DNA of 64,000 nt from contig NHEJ01000007.1 of the NCBI GenBank assembly GCA_002170395.1, positions 43,955-107,954 on the forward strand. The letters run 5' to 3'. Source of the stretch: Betaproteobacteria bacterium TMED82 (GTDB lineage Bacteria > Pseudomonadota > Gammaproteobacteria > Burkholderiales > Burkholderiaceae_A). Made by a program: the position numbers and the translations under genes. Below, piece by piece: positions 40,217 to 48,853 of the stretch; within the stretch, counting starts at the first letter, position 1; the number at the start of each line of letters is the position of its first letter. The notes beneath the pieces were generated by a model. It saw only the letters and a program-made list of their open reading frames with translations. It was not told where the DNA came from and did no database searches.

Positions 40217-41953
40217 ATGGATACAATTTCCTTAAATACCGTCCGTGGTTCACCTGTCTACAAGACCTTAATAAATTATAAAGTAGATCTATTTTGGATA
40301 TTCATAGCCAGCGCCATCATTAACATCCTAATGTTGACCCCAATGGTGTACATGTTGCAAATTTTTGATAGAGTATTCATAAGCCAGAATGTAGCAACGC
40401 TAATTTCCATATCAATGGTAATCATTTATTTGTATGTTGTAACCTCTGTATCAGAGTATATCCGATCCCAATTTATTATTAGACTTGGCTTAAAAATTGA
40501 TAGGAAACTAAACAAAAGATTGTTTTTTGCTGCCTTTAAGAATAAGTTAGATTCAAATATTGCCGATCCCCTTTCATACTTAGATGATTTGTTACTCATA
40601 AGACAGTGGATGACAGGCCCAGCCGTATTCGCAATTTTTGATTGTCCATGGGTACCGCTTTATGTTTTGGTGATGTATATTCTCCATCCTTACCTTGGGT
40701 TACTTAGTGTGATACTCATAATTCTTTTGGTTATTCTGGGTTGGGTTACTGCAAAAACAATGGGCATGTCAGCTGATATAATGATGGAGGAAGAGAAAGA
40801 ATCTAACAAGTTTCTTTACAATAAACTTAGAAATTCAGAGATTATAAATGTCTTTGGTTTGGCTGGAAAATTTAGAGATCCATGGTTAAAAACAAAATCC
40901 TTATTTTATCTGAACTTTGTAGACCGAGAGAAAAAAGCCGGAAAATTTTATCATTTCGCAAAACAGTTCAGATTGTTTACTGCCTCCTTAGCACTAGCTC
41001 TGGGTGCTGTTTTAGTGATGTACAATGAGCTTACACTTGCTGCCATGATAGCTGCCGCTTTGTTAATGCAAAGAACTGTTGCACCAATTGATAATCTGAC
41101 AATGGTTTGGTCGAACTGGCAATCAGTTAACCGTGCCTTTCAGAGAATTAATGAATTGCTGACTACTTACGATATCCAAAACGATTATATCAATTATCAT
41201 AGAAATGAAGCTGATGTAAATGAGTTGTCGGTATTGAGCGTCGAAAATCTAAAAGTCGAGTCGGATGAAAAAACTATCTTGAATGATATTAATTTAAAAG
41301 TATTCAGTAAAGAGGTAGTAGTCATAGTCGGACCCACTGGTTCTGGAAAAACAACTCTCTCAAAGGTTCTTGCTGGAATTTGGAATAAATACGATGGTAA
41401 AGTCACTTACGATCAGAGGGACATTAGAGATTTTGGAAACGACGATTTTAAATCTAATTTGGGTTACCTTCCTCAGTCTGTAATGTTGTTTGCAGGTACG
41501 GTGTCCGAAAATATTTGCAGCATGGGAAAGCCTGATGCTGAGAGAGTGATAAAAGTTTGTAAGTTGATAGGCATCCATGACTTTATTCTTAGGCTTCCTC
41601 AAGGCTATGACACGAAATTAGCTCCAGGTTCGGCCAGTTTTTCTGGAGGAGAAAGACAACGTTTGGGTTTGGCTCGAGCAATTTACCATAATCCCAAGGT
41701 TTTAATTCTTGATGAACCAAATTCAAGTTTAGACCAATATGGTGAGGCAAACCTAGCTAATGTTCTTCGGGTATATAGGAGCGAAAACCGAATTGTAATA
41801 GTAATAAGTCATAGAAAATCAATTTTTACTGTTGCAGATAGGGTGATCGAAATGAAGGACGGAGAGGTCCAGCATATCAGTCCAATTACTGAATATTTGG
41901 AAACAGTAGCATCCAAGACAAAAACTCCAAGATCGCAGACCGATGAAACATAA
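40217..41953 (+). CDS. Type I secretion ABC transporter/permease ATPase, PrtD-like (second copy)
   Basis: TM region, GPTGSGKTTLSKVLAG, FSGGERQRLGLARAIYHNPKVLILDEPNSSLD, IVIVISHRKS. Confidence 0.92.
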   Translation: MDTISLNTVRGSPVYKTLINYKVDLFWIFIASAIINILMLTPMVYMLQIFDRVFISQNVATLISISMVIIYLYVVTSVSEYIRSQFIIRLGLKIDRKLNKRLFFAAFKNKLDSNIADPLSYLDDLLLIRQWMTGPAVFAIFDCPWVPLYVLVMYILHPYLGLLSVILIILLVILGWVTAKTMGMSADIMMEEEKESNKFLYNKLRNSEIINVFGLAGKFRDPWLKTKSLFYLNFVDREKKAGKFYHFAKQFRLFTASLALALGAVLVMYNELTLAAMIAAALLMQRTVAPIDNLTMVWSNWQSVNRAFQRINELLTTYDIQNDYINYHRNEADVNELSVLSVENLKVESDEKTILNDINLKVFSKEVVVIVGPTGSGKTTLSKVLAGIWNKYDGKVTYDQRDIRDFGNDDFKSNLGYLPQSVMLFAGTVSENICSMGKPDAERVIKVCKLIGIHDFILRLPQGYDTKLAPGSASFSGGERQRLGLARAIYHNPKVLILDEPNSSLDQYGEANLANVLRVYRSENRIVIVISHRKSIFTVADRVIEMKDGEVQHISPITEYLETVASKTKTPRSQTDET

Positions 41954-43049
41954 AGAAACAGACTTGAGTGAGGAGGATATATTAGAACAATTTGAGGAGT
42001 TAAGTGACACCTCACAATATCGACGATATGCTTTATGGTTTTTGGTATTCTTTTTTGGGGGGACTCTACTCTGGGCGGCGTTAGTACCATTGGAGGAGGG
42101 TGTTCCAACTATAGGGTCGGTTGTAGTGGAGACTAAGAGAAAAGCTATACAACATCAAAGTGGCGGTGTGATAAAAGAAATTTACGTAAAAGAGGGTGAT
42201 TTTGTTGAGAAAGATCAAAAACTTTTGAAACTAAGTGATAGTACTGCGAAGAATGAGGTTGAGATTGAAAAAAATAATATTCAAAGTCTAAATGAAAGTA
42301 TAAATTCTCAGTTTACTTTATTAAAAAAAATTGACGAAGCTCGATCAGGTAAGTCTCTACAAATTAGTCTACTGAATGAAGAATTATTTGGAATTAGGAA
42401 TTTGGTAAAAGATGGATATGCACCAAAAGTAAGGCAACTAGCCCTCGAAAGAGAGCTTGCGGAGTTGGAAAGCAATAACCGTGAATTAAAAAATACAAAG
42501 CTTCAGACTGAGCAAAAAATTTCAGAACAAAAATATCAATTGGAGGCTGCAAAGAAAAGACTTTTGATTGTCAAAAGTCGACTTGATGGAAAAGTTATTA
42601 AAGCTAGTGTTTCAGGACAGATTGTCGGGTTACAAAAACAAGCAGTTGGATCCGTAATAAGTCCTGCAGAAAAAATTATGGATCTGGTTCCTAGGGACGA
42701 GAAACTACTCGTAGAGACTGAAGTAATGCCTAACTTAATCGATAGAGTTGAAGTTGGGGATATAGTGGATATAAGATTTACAAGTTTTTCTCTCACTCCA
42801 TTCCTGGTTGTTCCAGGGAAAATATCGTCTATTTCTACGGATATTTTAAATAAACCTCGACAAAAAGTGTCCACGTATTATTTAGCTAGAGTCGTACTCA
42901 CAGAGGAGGCTAAAACGATTCTTGGAAAGAGAAAAATTAGACCAGGGATGCAAGTAGAAATAGTTATTAAAACAGGAACTAGGACGCTTCTCGCATATAT
43001 GCTTCATCCACTGACTAGACGAATTGCACATTCTATGAAGGAGGAGTAG
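41943..43049 (+). CDS. HlyD-family periplasmic adaptor (T1SS membrane fusion protein)
   Basis: Single N-terminal TM, AIQHQSGGVIKEIYVKEGDFVEKDQKLLKL, coiled-coil, IKASVSGQIVGLQ, RPGMQVEIVIKTGTRT. Confidence 0.93.
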   Translation: MKHKETDLSEEDILEQFEELSDTSQYRRYALWFLVFFFGGTLLWAALVPLEEGVPTIGSVVVETKRKAIQHQSGGVIKEIYVKEGDFVEKDQKLLKLSDSTAKNEVEIEKNNIQSLNESINSQFTLLKKIDEARSGKSLQISLLNEELFGIRNLVKDGYAPKVRQLALERELAELESNNRELKNTKLQTEQKISEQKYQLEAAKKRLLIVKSRLDGKVIKASVSGQIVGLQKQAVGSVISPAEKIMDLVPRDEKLLVETEVMPNLIDRVEVGDIVDIRFTSFSLTPFLVVPGKISSISTDILNKPRQKVSTYYLARVVLTEEAKTILGKRKIRPGMQVEIVIKTGTRTLLAYMLHPLTRRIAHSMKEE

Positions 43050-44368
43050 TGTCGGTACATATGAAATTTATTTTTGCAAGTAAATTAATTATTTGCTCTT
43101 GCTGTTTTGCACAAGGGGATTTGAAGGAATATGTGGAAGCAGCAAGAAATAATAATTCAGAAATTAGAAAGGCTAGGGCAGAATTTAATGCTTTTGTAGA
43201 GCAAGAAAATATAGTCTTTGCGAATCTCTTACCATCTATCAGTGCAAGGGTTTCGAGATCAAAAGTTGAGCAAGAAAGATCTGACTCGACACGACCAAAA
43301 ATCAAACAAAATTACATTACAGAGAGTGATTCACTCTCATTGAGCCAACCGTTATATCGACCAAGATTATTAAAAGATTTAGAAAATATAAGATTGCTGG
43401 TGGATTCCGAGAAACTTATCCTTGAGCAAAAGGAAGAATTGCTTGTGTTAAAAGTTGCTAATCAATATTTTGATATCCTGGATAAACAAAATAAAGTAGA
43501 TTTAATAAAAAAAAGAATCGGGTTACTTGAGGAACAATTAGAGGCATCAAAAAAAACTTTTTTAGCAGGTACCGGAACAATAACTGAGAGGGCTGAAGTA
43601 AAATCAGCCCTTGATCAGGCAGGAGCTGAACTTATTAAGAACACGCAGATTCTGAAACTTGCATTCAGTAATTTATCTCTAATTAGTGGCTTAGATAAAG
43701 TAAGCACAAAAGAGCTGCAGTATGAAGAGAAAGAATTTGAAAAGTTCAAAGTAAAGAATTTGAAAAAATGGGAGGAAGAGGCTCTTCAGAGAAATTTTGA
43801 TACGCTTAGTTTTCAGAAACGAATTGAAGCTGCTGAAGCCGCTTTGTCTGCTGAGCGTTATAATCGTTATCCGACTATCGATATGTCCTTACAAGTTGCG
43901 AGAGGTTCAAGTGAGAGCACTTTTTTTGTAGACTCAGAGACAACGACAAAGTCTGTCGGTATAACCTTGTCAATGCCTCTTTATCAAGGGGGTTCTTTGT
44001 CATCTCGCATTCGAAGATCAGCTGAGACACTGAATGCAGAAAAGGAAGGCTTAAACTTTCAAAGGGAAGAGATTCGTAGGAGAGTTCAAAATAGTTTTTT
44101 TGGAGTAGTTGAAAACTTTTCATTAAATGATGCTTTGGAAACTGCATTAGAATCTGCAACAATAGAACTTGAGGCAAATAAAAAAAGTGTGACTGCTGGC
44201 TTACGAAGAAGGTTAGATGTACTCATTGCTCAGCAAAAAGCCATATCTATAGAGCAGCAGCTTTCTGCAGCACGAATTAAAATTGTATTAAACTGGTTGC
44301 AATTAAATATGCTTTCCGGCCGTCTTGACGAAGATAAGATAAGTAAGGTGTCGAAAATATTGCGGTGA
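43049..44368 (+). CDS. TolC-family outer membrane efflux protein
   Basis: Two repeated TolC-like halves, SLSLSQPLYRPRL, GITLSMPLYQGGSLSSRIRRS; likely true start ATG at 43061. Confidence 0.92.
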   Translation: MSVHMKFIFASKLIICSCCFAQGDLKEYVEAARNNNSEIRKARAEFNAFVEQENIVFANLLPSISARVSRSKVEQERSDSTRPKIKQNYITESDSLSLSQPLYRPRLLKDLENIRLLVDSEKLILEQKEELLVLKVANQYFDILDKQNKVDLIKKRIGLLEEQLEASKKTFLAGTGTITERAEVKSALDQAGAELIKNTQILKLAFSNLSLISGLDKVSTKELQYEEKEFEKFKVKNLKKWEEEALQRNFDTLSFQKRIEAAEAALSAERYNRYPTIDMSLQVARGSSESTFFVDSETTTKSVGITLSMPLYQGGSLSSRIRRSAETLNAEKEGLNFQREEIRRRVQNSFFGVVENFSLNDALETALESATIELEANKKSVTAGLRRRLDVLIAQQKAISIEQQLSAARIKIVLNWLQLNMLSGRLDEDKISKVSKILR

Positions 44369-44375
44369 ATTAGTT

Positions 44376-44690
44376 TTAAACTTGACCTCTCACTTTGAAT
44401 TTTTTCTTTTTAACCTCTTTCTTTTCGTCTCCTGGCTCCATGCCTTTTAGCCAATATGCCCAAGATAATATTACTGCTACCGCAGTGAATAACTCTTCCG
44501 GTATTTGGCTATCTATGTCAAGTTGAGCAAGAGCAGCAAGTAACCTTGGATCCTCTGCAATGTAAATCCCATTTTTTTTTGCCTCTTCAATTATAATGTC
44601 TGCGATTTCTGCTTCACCTTTTGCTGAAACTATCGGTGCTTCATTTTTTCCATATTCTAGAGCGACAGCTCCCTTATCAATATGTTTCAT
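44376..44690 (-). CDS. Stand-alone FlhB C-terminal-like (FlhX-type) protein
   Basis: AVALEYGKNEAPIVSAKGEAEIADIIIEEAKKNGIYIAEDPRLLAALAQLDIDSQIPEELFTAVAVILSWAYWL. Confidence 0.85.
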   Translation of the reverse strand: MKHIDKGAVALEYGKNEAPIVSAKGEAEIADIIIEEAKKNGIYIAEDPRLLAALAQLDIDSQIPEELFTAVAVILSWAYWLKGMEPGDEKKEVKKKKFKVRGQV

Positions 44691-45794
44691 TTAAGCCTCT
44701 ACATCAACAACTGAGCCATGAGAGATGCCGGGACTTTTTTTTGTCTTGGTGGTATCAGTTTCATCACCAGGTCTATTCGTGTTGTAAATATCAAATGAAT
44801 TAATAGTCAATCCAGCATTGTGAAGAAGCTCATGAAGGGAGGAAATACTGTCTTTTGCTTTTAGGTACGTCTCCGATTGTGGAGCCCACATCTGCATTGA
44901 AAGTTTAATTCTCTGCTCTACTTTTGTTCGCAACCAAACTTCACCAACCAGATCATTTTTGGTGTGTAGATTAAAAATGTATGGGGGATCTTTTTGTTTA
45001 GAATTAGCAAGGGATCTAAAAAATGAAAACTTAACATCACCAAATTCTTTAAATGGTAACAAAAGAGAGAAACTGAGCTCCCTATTTTGAAGGTTTTGTT
45101 GAGTATCTAATTGTGCGGACTCTATATCTAGAATTGCCCGGTTAATATTACCGGAGTCAAGTCCCCTTTCTGAGAAAATCTTTGCTAATTGCTGAAGCAA
45201 AATCTTTTGATTCAAAGCGTTTATTGGCTTTCTTTTCGCAAGCTGTGATTCTGTAAGAAGGCCAAAATTAACAATCATATTTCTGATATCACTTGGACTA
45301 ATATTTTGAAGACTTTTCCTGAGACCGAGTATTCTAGAAATTAGATCTGTTAAACCGCTAACATTTCTAAAACCCCCCAGAAAACCGTTAGCGTTAAGTA
45401 TTTGAGATAAATTCGCAAATCCTGATGAATGTAAGAGTAGGTTCATGAGGTGAGGTGATATCGGCGTAAATCCACCTTGTAGTGTAGGAGACTGAACGGA
45501 CTGACCAGTAGATAATGCAGTGGGGGTTAAGAAAGCTACCCCATTATTTGATATCGACACTCTTGCCTGAAATTTGGAAGAGTCGCTAAGTTGAGCATTT
45601 TTTCCAAGTTCAATTTCTTTACCTCCGATTAACAATTTAGTCTGATCTGCCCTATTTTCAATTACAGCTTGAATTATTTGTCCATCTTTAAGGCCCATAG
45701 CTCTAGCCTCGGGAGCAGCGATCTTAAGTGTTCCCTCTAGAAAAATTGGGTTTATTTTAGAAACAGCATTGACTAAATCGGCGGTAACAATCAT
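44691..45794 (-). CDS. FliK-like flagellar hook-length control family protein (second copy)
   Basis: FliK_C-like segment (GEVWLRTKVEQRIKLSMQMWAPQSETYLKAKDSISSLHELLHNAGLTINSFDIYN), adjacent to FlhB-C-like gene. Confidence 0.65.
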   Translation of the reverse strand: MIVTADLVNAVSKINPIFLEGTLKIAAPEARAMGLKDGQIIQAVIENRADQTKLLIGGKEIELGKNAQLSDSSKFQARVSISNNGVAFLTPTALSTGQSVQSPTLQGGFTPISPHLMNLLLHSSGFANLSQILNANGFLGGFRNVSGLTDLISRILGLRKSLQNISPSDIRNMIVNFGLLTESQLAKRKPINALNQKILLQQLAKIFSERGLDSGNINRAILDIESAQLDTQQNLQNRELSFSLLLPFKEFGDVKFSFFRSLANSKQKDPPYIFNLHTKNDLVGEVWLRTKVEQRIKLSMQMWAPQSETYLKAKDSISSLHELLHNAGLTINSFDIYNTNRPGDETDTTKTKKSPGISHGSVVDVEA

Positions 45795-45868
45795 CTGGGT
45801 AAGAACTCATTATGCTATTGATCACGTACATAATACACACAGTAAGATGATAACTGTAATAAAAGCTT

Positions 45869-46498
45869 TTATGGAAACCTAACCCAACCAGCATGAGGGT
45901 CTTTAGGACTAGAATTAGATTTAGTCCGACTTGGGCTATTAGTAGCATTATTTGGCATTCCCGCACTAGGACCCCTTAGTTGACTCAACGAAGGAATGTT
46001 TAAAACTGCTCCGGCTTGCATTGAGGTAGGTTTTCCAGTGGGGAAGGCGTGCTTGTTTAAGCTTATAATCTGATTCCTTACTGATTTTATTTTGAACGGA
46101 ATTGCACTCATGGTTGCTCTAATAATTTGATCTAACGTATCTCCTTTTTTTACTAGGTAAACGACTACCGCGCTTGGTCTATTTATAGAGGAACCTGAAA
46201 ACTGAGATATGGGTGCCACAACGCCAACGTTTTGGCTAGAAGATTGACCAACTGGTATACCTCCTTCAATGAGTGTTTTCATGGCATTTATTGCCTGTGG
46301 GTCTGATAGCTGTTTGTTATTACTCCCTTCAAGAGGGCTCAGCGCAGAGGGTCTTTTACTTGTGTCGATTGAGGTAGCAGCAGGATAGCTCGGCAAAGTT
46401 TCTGCCAAAGAAATCGGAGTAACAAAAAATATCAGACTAACTAGTAAAAATGATGATTTTCTTAGAGTTTTTTTTGAATAATTCTTGTTTTTCTTCAT
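45869..46498 (-). CDS. LysM-like domain exported protein (FimV-like)
   Basis: Signal peptide-like N-terminus; VVVYLVKKGDTLDQIIRATM..NQIISLNKHAFPTGKPTSMQAGAVLNIPS. Confidence 0.75.
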   Translation of the reverse strand: MKKNKNYSKKTLRKSSFLLVSLIFFVTPISLAETLPSYPAATSIDTSKRPSALSPLEGSNNKQLSDPQAINAMKTLIEGGIPVGQSSSQNVGVVAPISQFSGSSINRPSAVVVYLVKKGDTLDQIIRATMSAIPFKIKSVRNQIISLNKHAFPTGKPTSMQAGAVLNIPSLSQLRGPSAGMPNNATNSPSRTKSNSSPKDPHAGWVRFP

Positions 46499-46533
46499 GA
46501 CTTAATCTCCGGTTTTAACTCCGCCATTATATT

Positions 46534-47829
46534 TTAAAATGGAACGACCGACATTGTCGACCTGGAATTCTTTGATAATGGTCCGAGGTCTGGCCCTGCC
46601 AGCTTTACAGCTAAGGCCCGATTAGGAGTTACAGATTTGATCTCTATCAAAGCGATTTTTTCACTAGCTGACTCTTCTAAAATTCTGGTTGGTATTAAGT
46701 CAGTATCAGTTAACAATAATTGGTCACCGATTCTTAAGCCTCGCTTTTCGCCAGCTTTGATGGATATCTCGTCCTTTCTGATCTCAGTTATAGGGAAAGT
46801 GATTTGTCGGCATTTGAAAGATTCTTCAGTCTTTTTTATTAATTCTGAGATGCCAAAAGTTAATTCTCTTTCAAATTTTTTCGAAAAAGCCTTTTGTGAA
46901 GGCACCCTAAATTTACCTATCATACTAGCTTCATGCACTGCATATGCAATTTGAGCTAAACCACTTCTTGGTGCTTGTATGGGAGGATCAGCCCAAGGGC
47001 TAGGTAAATTGTAAGTAGATGAAGCAATAATTCCACCATTATTAAGATCAACAATGGACAGCAGTAATTTTAAGGTTACGTGGTTAGATTTTTTTTGGTA
47101 CGAAAAACTTTCCTGAGTTTGTAAAAAAATTCGAATCGAAAATTCGGGTTTCTCTATGGTTGATGCAGATAAATATCTTGAATATGAGGAGTTGTATTTT
47201 TTTGTTTGCTCAACAAAGATCCAGTTTTGACGAGTTTGTAAGCCTTCTTTGAAACTTACAGAAATTTTCTCATGTATTTTGTTAAGCTCTTGGTAAGGAA
47301 TATCAAAGCTAGACCTTCCTGTTGTTACTATGAGTTCGCTAATCCTAGCGTAGTTTGGGTTATAAAAATTACAAGAGTTTAATTCCTCTAGGGGCCTGAT
47401 ATTTTCAACATCAAAAAAATTATTATTTTCTAATCTGTTTTTTGTAATTCCTAAAGAAAATACTTCTGATGTGATATGAGTGTTCTCATGGAGAGCACCG
47501 CTTTTATCCAACCAAGCGCTGGATTTGACGCGAGCTCTCGCCTTAAGTGCTTCAGAAATTAATGATTCTCTGATTGTTTTTAATTTTTCCTCATAAGAAA
47601 GAGTATCCTGATCAAAATTCATTTTCTTTTTTTGATTAGCGGGTTCAGACCCACTATTTTGTTCGGCTGCATTAGTAACTTCCACTGGAGATGAACTTAA
47701 AGATTGTTGAGCGAACGAGAAAGTCGAGTTGAAGAGTGAGCCTACGAAAAAAACCGCGTAGCTTACGTAGGTGCAGATTTTAATCTGCACCTTTTCATTT
47801 AGAATCTTTTTCATACTATAATTCGCCAC
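46534..47829 (-). CDS. FlgT-like flagellar assembly protein (tentative)
   Basis: Exported protein, three-part layout with beta-rich C-terminus (IKAGEKRGLRIGDQLLLTD); directly downstream of flgP-like gene. Confidence 0.6.
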   Translation of the reverse strand: MANYSMKKILNEKVQIKICTYVSYAVFFVGSLFNSTFSFAQQSLSSSPVEVTNAAEQNSGSEPANQKKKMNFDQDTLSYEEKLKTIRESLISEALKARARVKSSAWLDKSGALHENTHITSEVFSLGITKNRLENNNFFDVENIRPLEELNSCNFYNPNYARISELIVTTGRSSFDIPYQELNKIHEKISVSFKEGLQTRQNWIFVEQTKKYNSSYSRYLSASTIEKPEFSIRIFLQTQESFSYQKKSNHVTLKLLLSIVDLNNGGIIASSTYNLPSPWADPPIQAPRSGLAQIAYAVHEASMIGKFRVPSQKAFSKKFERELTFGISELIKKTEESFKCRQITFPITEIRKDEISIKAGEKRGLRIGDQLLLTDTDLIPTRILEESASEKIALIEIKSVTPNRALAVKLAGPDLGPLSKNSRSTMSVVPF

Positions 47830-47838
47830 TTAATGTAA

Positions 47839-48669
47839 TTAATACGCAGAGGCTAATTGCTCAGCATAATATCTGCGCAAATCCTCAACTATCACTCCGG
47901 CCAACGATAATGTTGTCTCGTATGTATCGTCTCCAACCGGGTTTATACTTACTACTTTCGCACCATAAATGATTCCTTCGACTTTAGTTCTGAAAACATC
48001 GCTTTTGATTACCATGTCAGCAACCGTGGTTGTAGCATCAAGATACTGCCCAAAAACTTGTTCAGATAATCCTCTGTAAGCGTCTAACTTAGAAGCTCTT
48101 ATCGCTAATAATCTTTGTTGCGCTGGTATTGTGTGGTGCTGAATACTTATTACCGCATATCCAGTAGCGGTTATAGCAGCTCTTCTCTCGACCAAAGGTT
48201 GCATTAAACTCTCGCCTCTCATTGCGTCTGGGTCCACCATCCTATCCAGTTCAGCTTGAGATTCCAACTCAATCAACTTGTCATCGACGGCCTTTTCGGC
48301 AGCAGCTACCAATAAGCTTCTCTCTTTACTTGCTCTATCCGCCGCTCTCTCAGCTGCCTTTCGTTCCCCAACTGCCATATTTGCAGCTCTGTCGGCGGCT
48401 AATCGATCTCGTTTAGCTAAGGTTGCAGCTTTATCCGCCGCTAGTCTTTCAGCAACGGTTTTCTTGAGTGACAAATCCATTGAAGCTAACTTCACACTCT
48501 TACTTGTGGACGAAGTCTCAGAGGCTTCATGCTGTTTACGAAACTCTTGGTCAGCTAAAGATTGAGATTTTGGGATTGGAAGATGAGTATCTCCAATAAT
48601 TGGCATTCCAGAACAACCAATCAAAAAAACAGTAGAAGATATACAAATCAACGTCATTGGACTTTTCAT
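47839..48669 (-). CDS. FlgP-like outer-membrane lipoprotein (LPP20 family) with inserted Ala/charged helical repeats
   Basis: Lipobox LIGCSG; RRAAITATGYAVISIQHHTIPAQQRLLAIRASKLDAYRGLSEQVFG..VEGIIYGAKVVSINPVGDDTYETTLSL. Confidence 0.8.
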   Translation of the reverse strand: MKSPMTLICISSTVFLIGCSGMPIIGDTHLPIPKSQSLADQEFRKQHEASETSSTSKSVKLASMDLSLKKTVAERLAADKAATLAKRDRLAADRAANMAVGERKAAERAADRASKERSLLVAAAEKAVDDKLIELESQAELDRMVDPDAMRGESLMQPLVERRAAITATGYAVISIQHHTIPAQQRLLAIRASKLDAYRGLSEQVFGQYLDATTTVADMVIKSDVFRTKVEGIIYGAKVVSINPVGDDTYETTLSLAGVIVEDLRRYYAEQLASAY

Positions 48670-48707
48670 GATATAAACCTCGAATATTCAATTAACAGAT
48701 AGTTTTG

Positions 48708-48734
48708 AAATCGGCTTATTTTTATAACTCTTTA
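48708..48734 (-). promoter_or_regulatory. Candidate sigma-28 (FliA) promoter TAAA-N15-GCCGATTT upstream of flgP-like gene
   Basis: Minus strand: -35 TAAA (48734-48731), 15-nt spacer, -10 GCCGATTT (48715-48708); about 40 nt from the ATG. Confidence 0.7.
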
Positions 48735-48853
48735 ATTTTTTTAGCTTTCACCCACTATTTTTTCTGATCAGATACTCCAAAGAATCCATTATAATTGAAA
48801 TAACAATGGAAAACTAAACGTTGAATCTTTGTATGATAATTCAGTAGCCAAGA

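Noticed and set aside
48222-48565. Plus-strand ORFs opposite the flgP-like gene
   Set aside because: Antisense of Ala-rich helical repeats; low-complexity translation
48800-48845. Sigma-28 promoter for the sigma-54 activator gene (TAAA..GATAA)
   Set aside because: Spacing does not fit TAAA-N15-GCCGATAA; at best a sigma-70-like -10 TATGATAAT
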